In this document: piece by piece, positions 35,401-47,400 of the stretch
Layout: each line of letters begins with the position of its first letter
How positions within the stretch are numbered: the stretch's first letter is position 1
DNA from: Zygaena filipendulae
Lineage: Eukaryota; Arthropoda; Insecta; Lepidoptera; Zygaenidae
Direction: 5' to 3'
DNA: 64,000 nt
Assembly: GCA_907165275.2 (NCBI GenBank)
Contig: OU015663.1
Coordinates: 3,112,501-3,176,500, forward strand
The notes under the pieces: model-generated
Told to the model about the DNA's origin: nothing
Databases searched by the model: none
The model's input: only the letters and a program-made list of their open reading frames with translations
Position numbers and translations under genes: made by a program

Positions 35401-38400
35401 GCCTGATTGTCTAGTGGTTAGAACTCTAACTTCGTTGTGTGCAGTAACCTATGATCCTTTTAGGTTGAGATTGAACTATCGTCTTGGTATTTGCATCATA
35501 GTTTTTGCTTGGTTAAGTTTATAGCTAAGATTCTAAAGTTAATACATGAACGATCTCTAATTTATGCTTAGCGAATACACGGACGGTTTTAGATTAGTAC
35601 ACGGACGAATCCCTATTTTTATTGCTTTCGTGCGACCTCTTTCCTAACTTTAGGTGGATGATCTATTTTTAATCTATTTGTGTGGATGATCTAGTTTTGT
35701 TAGTCTGTTTGTGACGACCTGCCTCCCTAACATTATATCGATGTCCTATTTTATTAGTTTGTTTTTGCGGCCTAATCTATTGCTTGTAGGCTAAGTTTGA
35801 ATAATCCTGACCCTAATGTTTGTCTATCTCTACTATTTGTTTTAGTTTGTGTTTGTCGGTTTAACCCCGGTCAACATCTCGTCAAAAGCTACCATTCCTG
35901 GCTCAGATGGCTCAGACATTGCCAGGACGCATAAATATATATAATAAACCACCCAGACGATTCTATTCCAAGGTCGACCAGATTTTGTCCCCTCAGCATG
36001 ACGCAAGCATTGGCCACAGGAACCTCAAGTACTACGTGAAATGATTGTTGGCACTGCAACCAATCCCGACGTCAAACCGAAGGTAAGGCTTCCAGTTAAT
36101 ACATAAGTATTCGCCGGAAGGTGGTATAGCCCCTCCTGCGCTATTCCACGGTGATGACCATCCAGCACAATGCCTTCGTCACCTCCCCCTACCTGTTTCA
36201 CAAGGTAGAGGATCATTCTAGATGGTTACATCTAAGATCATTCACCAGCGTCCGTTTCAGGAATCCAGTGAGGAGACTGTACGTCCCCAGTCCGAAGACT
36301 ACCGCCGCGTTGGAGCCATGGTGAGCCCTTGAATATGTGCCAGCCCGAAGACCAGGGTTGGGTGGGACCACCACAAACCAAACCCCAGCACAGTGATCCA
36401 AAATTGTATGTGTGTGTTGTCGGAGACCAATCTCTCCCTGGAACCTGGAACTTCAGCTGATGAACTCTCTGTCATACTGCAAGCAGTGAGGCCGTAGCCT
36501 AGCCGTAGCTGTAGAGTTGAATGGCTCTCTCTCCCCTGTGAACCCACTCGGGCATCCAACTCGTTCTGCCACATCAGAACATTGGCAAGCACATCGTGTT
36601 GAAAAACACAAAGGTTGCCGAGAATCTAGCGTCAGCGACGAGGTCGCCAACAGCCGATCCCCCAGCCTCTGCACAACGGTCTCGATCGCAAAGCGCAGGG
36701 ACCTACGTAAGCATACATGTGGTTGCGAGTCACAGCAGCTCCAGTCTGTCTCTGCAGCCAGCAATCGAGCCACAGAGCGCATTGGCCCATCGATAATATT
36801 TGTAATAAAAAGAAAGGTAAAACAGAAAGAAGAGCGAACAACCCTTCCCTGGTGTAGGAGAGGGCCGGCATCTCCAGTCAGCCGCATCGGTGATATGTAG
36901 ATTGAATAACACGGAAGGCGTTGTTATTCAAGGTAAGATACAAGGCGCACAACGAAACTCGTCACGGCGCAGATGACTCAAGGCGCGGATTTTTACCCAT
37001 CTACGCCATCATACGCTCGCGACGTGCAATGTCCAACCGTTCAAGATTAGAGTTCCGTTTGCTTCGAGCCTATTTGGTACTGTGATTTGAAGATCCTTCC
37101 TCGTGACTAATGTTTCCAGGTCTACGCTCGAGATATCCTAACGGACGTCAAGTGCACTGACAGACCTTCGCACAAAAACATTAAATCACTCTGCGCTATC
37201 GCTCGCTCAACAAGACTATTCGTAACGAACCGTCTTTTGTAATGATAAAATCAATACAAATATTCTACCCAAAGCATCTCGTTCACGAGGCGCATCGGCC
37301 CACATACGCTTTCATGCGACCACCAAGTATCACAATCGCGCATGCTCGCCTCTGCACAACGCAATCAGGACACAATGAGTAATGACGAAACTTCCAGGTC
37401 GCGTGTACGAATCCTTGCACAAACCGATAAATCGTTCTGCGCGCAGACCGCTCGACCACGACGTACTTTGCATGAATATTATTTATTAAAAAATTTGTAT
37501 GAGAAAATAAATTTTATGTTTGATAAATGTGCAATAATATTATATTTATTGTCCCTTAGACGTTCCCTCCCCATCGCATTCGTTTATTATTACACTATTA
37601 TCAATTTACTTTCCCAACAAACTTTTGTCGTCAGGACATTTTTTTACCTCCGTATTCCCCGTAGATATACGGCTCGTGGATACTGGCGGTGCGCTCGGCC
37701 CTGTATTCCGAGACGCCTGCATGGGGGGATTCGCGTTTTCTAACTTGCTCCTATACTCTCGAAATTCAATATACATTTGGTATTCCCTAATACAAGCACT
37801 TTCCTTCATATAATATTTTGTCCTAACTTCTTTAGTTTAGGAGTTATTATTGATAAACGTACTAAAACTTGTTTTCGATGTTATTTGAACCGCAATGTCC
37901 TCTAATATGTTTTAAATGTATTTTTATAGGTGTATTTTATTATCTTCTATACTTTAATAATTATTTAAGATTTTAATTATAACCAAAAAAAAATTTTGTA
38001 GGACCTTATGGGTCGTCACAATCCCCCCCCAAAGTTTAATGGAACACTGTGGAATTTAACTTTTAATCTCCTAACGCCGCCTAAGTATGTTATAAATTTA
38101 TTTTGGTTTTTGGGAAACGACCGCCCCAACGCCCCTCCAACCACATTCACTGGTAACCAATACAACACTGAAACGCATTAACCGATCTCTGAACGTTGTT
38201 ATCTCTAAATTGATATTTTTATTTTATTTCGTTGAACGAAAAAAATCTGATGACGTTATTTAACCGCAAGTTGTTATTATAAATTTTCGAATTATACTGA
38301 TACGCCAATTGAATGTGATTGAGTCATTTCTCCCTGACCCAATTTATTTAATCAAAATAAATTTACAATCACATTATTATTTTAGGTTACATAAGTTGTT

Positions 38401-41400
38401 TAGTTATATTAATCTCATAAGTTGTTTACATCTTATATCTAACTTACATTAGTTTGACATTTATTAGTTACTAGCACTTTTATTTATTTATAGTATTTAT
38501 ATAAATGAATCGCGTTATAATTTCCTTTCAAGGTTCCGGTGTTTACGTCGTGTAACGTGTATACATTATTAAAAGGCACCGCAGCCACTACATAAGGACC
38601 CTCATATAAGAACTCAAACTTTTTGGTCTCTTTCCTATCCTTAACAGACCTATTGTCTTTCCGAATTTTTACCAAGTCTCCTACTTGAAACAAAATTAAT
38701 CTATGTTTTTTGTCGTATTTCGAGCGACGCATTAAGCTTGCATTTTTCAGATTTTCCCGAACTAAATTTCTAACACGTTCTAAATTTAAAGGTTCTCTTT
38801 CGAGTTTAAGTTTATCGTCGAATGAAATTTTATTCGATTCGCCGTACATAATTTCACACGGTGTGAAGCCTGTACTATCGTGATGACTATTATTATATAA
38901 TTCCTCCAAGGCTGGTAAGATAGTTGGCCAAGACTTATGATTCGCGCGACAATAAGTCCTGAACAACCTACCCAACTCCTTGTTTACTCGCTCTACGGTG
39001 TTAGGTCTAGGATTTCTTACAGTCGTATAAATTAGTTTACAACCTAGCGCCCTGACACTCCCTTTCCAAACTATACTAATAAATTGTTTTCCATTATCCG
39101 TCATAATGGCTTTTGGTTTGATTATTTCCGTAAAATGTTTAAATTTAGTTAAAACGCTTTTCCCGGTTGCATTTTTCAATGAATACATTTTAATAAACTT
39201 ACTAAACGAATCTTGAAACACTATTATAAATCTGGCCCCGAGATTACCCGCTGGTAATGGCCCATAAAGATCCGCCATAACTATATCTCCTATGTCCCTA
39301 GTCAATATTGATTGACACGGCCCTACATATTTTATATTTTCGCTCTTCGACATTTGACAAATATGACAAACCTTAACCCTCTTCCTAACATCTTTGGTAA
39401 GCGAACCCCAGTAAAATCTATCTCTAATGTATTTAATTATTTTATAAGCACCTTGATGACCCATCTCAAGGTGCACCTGATCAATTACATCATTAACTAA
39501 ACTTCTTGGAAGGTACACGACTTCCTTGCGCGTTTCTATTGAATCATAATACAAAATATTATCCCGCAATTTGCAACGTAAGGTAATTCTATCAGATCTA
39601 CACTGCGCAACACTTATACGTCCTAAACGTTCTCTAATATTTTTAATTTCGTTATCTAATGACTGCAACTCCGATAATTTATTTAATTTTTCCTTGAGCT
39701 CAACGTTGTCCGCGCTCTCCACGTATAGTATCTCGAAACATTTTTCCCTATCCTCTTGTATTTGTTTACCGGCAGGAAGATACCTTGACAATATGTCTGC
39801 AACCAAATTTTGTCTGCCCGATATGTGTTCCACCGTGTAATCGAATTGTTCTAAATATAATATCCAACGCGTAACCCTACTGTTATACAACTTCCAGCTT
39901 TTAATAAACGTTAACGCCTTATGATCTGTTTTGATCGTAAATTTTGCACCCCGTAAATACGTTTCGAACTTTTTAATACTACTAATTATCGCGTAAAACT
40001 CTTGTTCTGTAACTGTCCAATTTAATTCCGGCCCCTTCAACGTTCTACTGTGATACCCTAAAACTTTCATTTCATTTTTGTCATCTAACTGATAGAGTAC
40101 CCCAGCTAACCCTATGCCTGAGCTATCTGTTTGCAAATAATATGGTTTATTAAAATCTGGATGATGTAACATTACTGTCTGTATGAACCTAGTTTTTAAT
40201 AATTCGAACGCCCTCTGTTCCTCACTACCCCATTTCCACGCCTGAAGCTTCTTTAATAACTTACATAACGGTAAGATTAATATACTATAATCACGAATAA
40301 ATCTACGATAGAAATCGCAAAGTCCTAAGAACGCGCGTAATTGTTTTAGCTTTTTAGGTTGCGGAAAATCTCTAATACTCCTCAATTTATCTGAGTCCAA
40401 ATTAGCGCCTTGTCGTTTGCCTATTTTAAACGTTTTTTAATTTTTGACTGTTTTTTATTTATTACTTATTTCACTAATTTAAACGAACTAAAGAAATTAA
40501 CTGATTTAAACTTCTAAATTGCGAACGAAAATGTTTTATATTTATTAAAAGTTTTTACGTATAATCACACTAATACGAGCTGATCGACCTTGGACAATTT
40601 AATCGGTTAAAGTTTATTTTCTCACTGTTTAACGCTTCTATTCTTCAAGAGTTTTAACTTCAATATAAATTTTCATTCCTTAGCAATCTGCAAAGAAATG
40701 CAAACTTATAATACCCCCCCCTGACTTTTATAATGCAAACACTTTCAAGCCGATGTCCAACCTCAAGACCTTTCCATTTTCACAAGCAACAATTTGTAGG
40801 GTGTTACCCCTACTTGAAATTTACTTTAACTAGCCATGACGATCCCGATTTTACGTTAATTTAATTTAACCTGATTAGGAATCCTGGTTTACTACGACAT
40901 CAATTTGTAGGGTGTAACCCCCACGTCATTATGTTTAAATAGCCATGCATTTATTGACCTAGGCCATTTGTATTCATTCTAGTCAACCATGCGATACGCT
41001 GTCGCGGTCGTTTATTCGTATGTAAGCCAACCATGCGATTTACTGTCGCGGTCGCTTTTACATTTCTAACTTAGCCATGATCCTGGTCACGGCACCAATT
41101 TGTAACTTACCCCCCCTCGCGCGACTTCCTCCAATCTACTTCTTACTACGATAATCTCTAATTTGGCCTGATTGTCTAGTGGTTAGAACTCTAACTTCGT
41201 TGTGTGCAGTAACCTATGATCCTTTTAGGTTGAGATTGAACTATCGTCTTGGTATTTGCATCATAGTTTTTGCTTGGTTAAGTTTATAGCTAAGATTCTA
41301 AAGTTAATACATGAACGATCTCTAATTTATGCTTAGCGAATACACGGACGGTTTTAGATTAGTACACGGACGAATCCCTATTTTTATTGCTTTCGTGCGA

Positions 41401-44400
41401 CCTCTTTCCTAACTTTAGGTGGATGATCTATTTTTAATCTATTTGTGTGGATGATCTAGTTTTGTTAGTCTGTTTGTGACGACCTGCCTCCCTAACATTA
41501 TATCGATGTCCTATTTTATTAGTTTGTTTTTGCGGCCTAATCTATTGCTTGTAGGCTAAGTTTGAATAATCCTGACCCTAATGTTTGTCTATCTCTACTA
41601 TTTGTTTTAGTTTGTGTTTGTCGGTTTAACCCCGGTCAACATCTCGTCAAAAGCTACCATTCCTGGCTCAGATGGCTCAGACATTGCCAGGACGCATAAA
41701 TATATATAATAAACCACCCAGACGATTCTATTCCAAGGTCGACCAGATTTTGTCCCCTCAGCATGACGCAAGCATTGGCCACAGGAACCTCAAGTACTAC
41801 GTGAAATGATTGTTGGCACTGCAACCAATCCCGACGTCAAACCGAAGGTAAGGCTTCCAGTTAATACATAAGTATTCGCCGGAAGGTGGTATAGCCCCTC
41901 CTGCGCTATTCCACGGTGATGACCATCCAGCACAATGCCTTCGTCACCTCCCCCTACCTGTTTCACAAGGTAGAGGATCATTCTAGATGGTTACATCTAA
42001 GATCATTCACCAGCGTCCGTTTCAGGAATCCAGTGAGGAGACTGTACGTCCCCAGTCCGAAGACTACCGCCGCGTTGGAGCCATGGTGAGCCCTTGAATA
42101 TGTGCCAGCCCGAAGACCAGGGTTGGGTGGGACCACCACAAACCAAACCCCAGCACAGTGATCCAAAATTGTATGTGTGTGTTGTCGGAGACCAATCTCT
42201 CCCTGGAACCTGGAACTTCAGCTGATGAACTCTCTGTCATACTGCAAGCAGTGAGGCCGTAGCCTAGCCGTAGCTGTAGAGTTGAATGGCTCTCTCTCCC
42301 CTGTGAACCCACTCGGGCATCCAACTCGTTCTGCCACATCAGAACATTGGCAAGCACATCGTGTTGAAAAACACAAAGGTTGCCGAGAATCTAGCGTCAG
42401 CGACGAGGTCGCCAACAGCCGATCCCCCAGCCTCTGCACAACGGTCTCGATCGCAAAGCGCAGGGACCTACGTAAGCATACATGTGGTTGCGAGTCACAG
42501 CAGCTCCAGTCTGTCTCTGCAGCCAGCAATCGAGCCACAGAGCGCATTGGCCCATCGATAATATTTGTAATAAAAAGAAAGGTAAAACAGAAAGAAGAGC
42601 GAACAACCCTTCCCTGGTGTAGGAGAGGGCCGGCATCTCCAGTCAGCCGCATCGGTGATATGTAGATTGAATAACACGGAAGGCGTTGTTATTCAAGGTA
42701 AGATACAAGGCGCACAACGAAACTCGTCACGGCGCAGATGACTCAAGGCGCGGATTTTTACCCATCTACGCCATCATACGCTCGCGACGTGCAATGTCCA
42801 ACCGTTCAAGATTAGAGTTCCGTTTGCTTCGAGCCTATTTGGTACTGTGATTTGAAGATCCTTCCTCGTGACTAATGTTTCCAGGTCTACGCTCGAGATA
42901 TCCTAACGGACGTCAAGTGCACTGACAGACCTTCGCACAAAAACATTAAATCACTCTGCGCTATCGCTCGCTCAACAAGACTATTCGTAACGAACCGTCT
43001 TTTGTAATGATAAAATCAATACAAATATTCTACCCAAAGCATCTCGTTCACGAGGCGCATCGGCCCACATACGCTTTCATGCGACCACCAAGTATCACAA
43101 TCGCGCATGCTCGCCTCTGCACAACGCAATCAGGACACAATGAGTAATGACGAAACTTCCAGGTCGCGTGTACGAATCCTTGCACAAACCGATAAATCGT
43201 TCTGCGCGCAGACCGCTCGACCACGACGTACTTTGCATGAATATTATTTATTAAAAAATTTGTATGAGAAAATAAATTTTATGTTTGATAAATGTGCAAT
43301 AATATTATATTTATTGTCCCTTAGACGTTCCCTCCCCATCGCATTCGTTTATTATTACACTATTATCAATTTACTTTCCCAACAAACTTTTGTCGTCAGG
43401 ACATTTTTTTACCTCCGTATTCCCCGTAGATATACGGCTCGTGGATACTGGCGGTGCGCTCGGCCCTGTATTCCGAGACGCCTGCATGGGGGGATTCGCG
43501 TTTTCTAACTTGCTCCTATACTCTCGAAATTCAATATACATTTGGTATTCCCTAATACAAGCACTTTCCTTCATATAATATTTTGTCCTAACTTCTTTAG
43601 TTTAGGAGTTATTATTGATAAACGTACTAAAACTTGTTTTCGATGTTATTTGAACCGCAATGTCCTCTAATATGTTTTAAATGTAATTTTATAGGTGTAT
43701 TTTATTATCTTCTATACTTTAATAATTATTTAAGATTTTAATTATAACCAAAAAAAAATTTTGTAGGACCTTATGGGTCGTCACACAGTCAAGGCGTGAA
43801 AGCGTAGGTACAAACAAATAACCTATGTATTAAGTCAGGATTGTATCAACTGATCCTGACCAATTTTATCGTGTTTTATACGCGAGGAGAATTGACCCCA
43901 TGTGGAGTGTCGGTTACAACTTGAAATGCAAGCAAAGTAACGTAGATCGCAGGTACAGCCAGCAGCTGAAATAATATGTAAACAATGGACTAGTTGACAA
44001 TTTTTTTTAATCCGTCTTGTCACAGTCACAATCACAGCCCCCACCCTAAACTGTAATGCGCTTCATCTCTGTATATTTTCATTAAAAATATTCAAAAAAT
44101 ACGTGTCTATTATTTTTTTATTTTCTATTTGACGGACTAATTAAAATTTTGATTTTCAAAAGTCGTCATCATCCCTATTCTGATAGTCATTGGATATTAT
44201 TGCAATAGTAATAAAGTTCAAAGACTGATCCAAGTGTTTACATATTGCTGTTGCTGACTGTACACAATATGGGGATACCGCCGCCGCCGTTTCTCGATAC
44301 TTATGTGCGATTATCTAATTTAACTGAATGGACAACTGTGAGACGATTACTATAACTACTATATGAGACGATTTCGATCCTATCCTATATAACAGTTTTT

Positions 44401-47400
44401 CTTTTATTTTTAAAATAATTCACATTTTTTATAGCTGTTCCACCATAAATATGTAAAAAAACTAGTCACTGATAGGTAAATGTGGAAGAAAAAAAGCGTT
44501 TTACCCAGACTCACCGGCCGTGCGTGCAGCGTGCTGAGAAAGCACGGCCGGGCCGTGGCATAGATAAGTACCTACCTATGCCGCCCGTCAGGCTATTGTT
44601 TAAAACCAAAACACTACATTTTCTAATGAATAAAACTTTTTGACTTGAATTTCTTTTTATCCAGAAGACGAAGAGCATAGGTTAGAACTTAGATCTAATT
44701 TAGAATACCTATCATATTTCGATTAAAATACATTTCTATGGCTAATTTTGCTATCTATTGTTACGTAAACGTAAATAAAAAGTCAAATGAAAAGATAAAT
44801 AGGTATTTAAAAACATAAGATTATATACGTTATTTTTTACTATGTCCTGCTTTCGACGAAAGAATCCCGTTTTTTTCACTCAAAAAGATTCAAAATCCCG
44901 GCTTGCCCAAAAAAACAAGAGTTCTCGCGAGAATTCCGAAATGAGCGAGTGAATCAGCTGCGGGTGTAGCCATTTAAAATTAAGCTCTTGGAGAAGGAGA
45001 TATAATATGTAGTTTGCTGTACTGTGAGAACCAGTTAAACGTGATATTGTTGTGCTTAGCAAATATTTTTCCAAACATTTTTCCTGTTACCTTTGAAGCC
45101 AATGCACCTACTCAAGTACAGAATGTGTCGAATCTCTTTCGAATTGAGTTCATTCACATTTTGAAATTCCGGTACATAATTGCATACGAGTACGTGATTA
45201 ATGTAAACAGAAATCCGTTCAACCTGCAACAAACAAACATTGAAAAGAAACTGTTGGTGAGTAAGGATTAGGAGAAATGGGAGAAAACAATAATTATTTC
45301 AGGCTTACAGGCCATTATAGGAAATCCTTACTATTATAAATGCGAAAGTGAATTTGTTTGTTGGTTAATTACGTTTTCACGCCTTAGAGGCTGAACCGAT
45401 CATCATGCAATTTTGTATACACGTTGTCAGGGGTGTAGAGAACTTTACTACTCCTACTTTTTATCCCGGAATTCCCGCAAGATCTCCGAAGTGTTCGAGG
45501 GTGAAACCGCGGGGAAACAGCTAGTAGGTAACACACAGCAGCCCTATTAGAATCGTGATCCTAGTATTTTTTCACTCACAGTCTAGTTGCCAAATTAAGT
45601 GTACGGCAGTGTAGTCTAACCTACCTATAATTTCTAGTTAAAAAAAAAATCGTACATTATCATACGACTGTAAGTGATCAATATTCACACGTTCAATACG
45701 AAGTTTTTTAACACATTCGCTAGGAAAAAAACCTAAACCAAATACAAACCATTTAAAATTTCATGATGATCGGTTAAGCCGTTAAGGCGTGAAAGCTTAA
45801 CAAACAAACAAACTCACTTTCGCATTTATAATATTAGTAAGGATAAATGCGAATGCCGCCGCCTTTTAGACACGTTTTAATGATTACTTAATTTTAAAAG
45901 TAGTCAAATGCCAATTAACATTAATTTAGTGACCGTCTCTGATTGCGGCAATTTTGTTTTAAAAATCTTTACTTAAGATTAAGTAATCATCAAAACTACT
46001 TTGAGTGTGACCTTAAGGATGTTAACTTCTCTTTTAGATTCCTACTGACGAATATGACGGCCTACCCTTCAAATATGAAAAGCACTTCACCAAATGGAGC
46101 CCACCGTCTACCGCGGGAGAACCAGCTCGGGATTACTGGAGCATCACACAATACTTTGTGTCTGAAGGTTATTGTGATCTTAATAACTATTATGGAGTAT
46201 GATATGTTGAAAGGATTTAGGATATATATTGAACGAATCCGGACTCCGGTACAGTTAATAATAACGCCGCGTCGGTCTGTCTGTTCACGATAAACTCAAA
46301 AACTATACTTAACGGTTTTCATGCAGTTTTCACCAATAGAAAGAGAGATTCATAAAAGAGGTTTGGGCGGGCATATAATATGGCAAGGTTTTGTGTAAAT
46401 TGGCTGAAATATAACGATAATTAATTAATAATTAATGGAGGTGTCGCAAAACGTCAAGCCGCCATACTTTTTATCCCGGGATACTCCCGGGAACTCCGAA
46501 ATTAACGCAGGTGAAACCGCCGGGAAGGTAATCTAACAGTATTAAAATATTTTCAGAATCTCTGAAATCGGGCGCGGGCCCGACTATAGAGAACGGCGCG
46601 ACGCTGCAAGATGGCGCGGTGTGGGTCAAGGGACCGGACGGGCACCTCCTGCGCATCCCCACCACCGAAGCAGAGCTCACCACAACCAGCTTCCGGAAAC
46701 AGAACTGCATACCCAACATGGGTATGGTATAATCAACCTAAAGTCGTACCAGCGCAGCGTTCTTCCATAGAATTAACAGGCATAGAACGCCATAGGGGTA
46801 GAACGCCATTCAGTGCACGCAGTCATGGAATTGAAAAAAAAAATGTCTCTCAGCGCGCGAACATAACTTCGTCCCGCTGAAGTACATTCAATGTAGTGCT
46901 TAAATAAAAAAAAAAACATACGCGTCGGATTGTGAACCTTCTCCTTTTTGGGAGTCGATTCAAAACAACAGCTATCACTCATAATCGTAACATTATGAAT
47001 TAAAATGTGAATTTGTTTCTTACGCTTTTATGCCTGAATTACTCAATCGATTATTATCATGGCGTACACGTTATAAAGGCAAAATAGCAAAATTTTATCC
47101 CGGAATTCGCGACCTCTGAAATTAATGCGGGTGAAACCGCGCAATCAGCTAGTAAAAAAATAATAGTTAACAAACAAAAACTCATTGCTAGCAAAAATAT
47201 TGATATTCCGGCGTGTTTTATGATTTAGGTAAGTATAACTCTAAAATTGTGCACCGCTATTGTTTGGTTGTAGGCACTCATTACTTCTACAACATATCGA
47301 AGCAGATGAAGTGCGAGGATATGGAGCCGTGGTTCCCCCTCACGACCGAGGGCCAGCTCGTGGGCGTCGGCTTCCAAATGTTCGGAAAGGTTCAGAGGCG

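Larger units (their letters stand above)
35336..43785 (-). mobile_element. Young LTR retrotransposon, gypsy-type, internally deleted
   Basis: Two 2,685-bp LTRs (35336-38020, 41101-43785) flank a 3,080-bp interior. The four bases CAGT precede the left LTR (35332-35335) and follow the right one (43786-43789): a 4-bp target duplication, usual for Ty3/gypsy. By eye the LTRs differ at about one base. On the minus strand the interior begins with an 18-nt primer site for tRNA-His and ends with a G-rich polypurine tract. It retains only RNase H-integrase coding. The element interrupts a dispersed repeat inside intron 3 of paralog 1, antisense to that gene. Confidence 0.93.

Noticed and set aside
36453..36887. 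144-codon minus-strand ORF, repeated at 42218-42652
   Set aside because: It is inside both LTRs, overlaps several other ORFs of similar length on both strands, and shows no domain. The duplication is explained by the LTRs.
37342..37743. 133-codon plus-strand ORF, repeated at 43107
   Set aside because: Also inside the LTRs, of mixed low-complexity composition, no domain. Not a supported gene.
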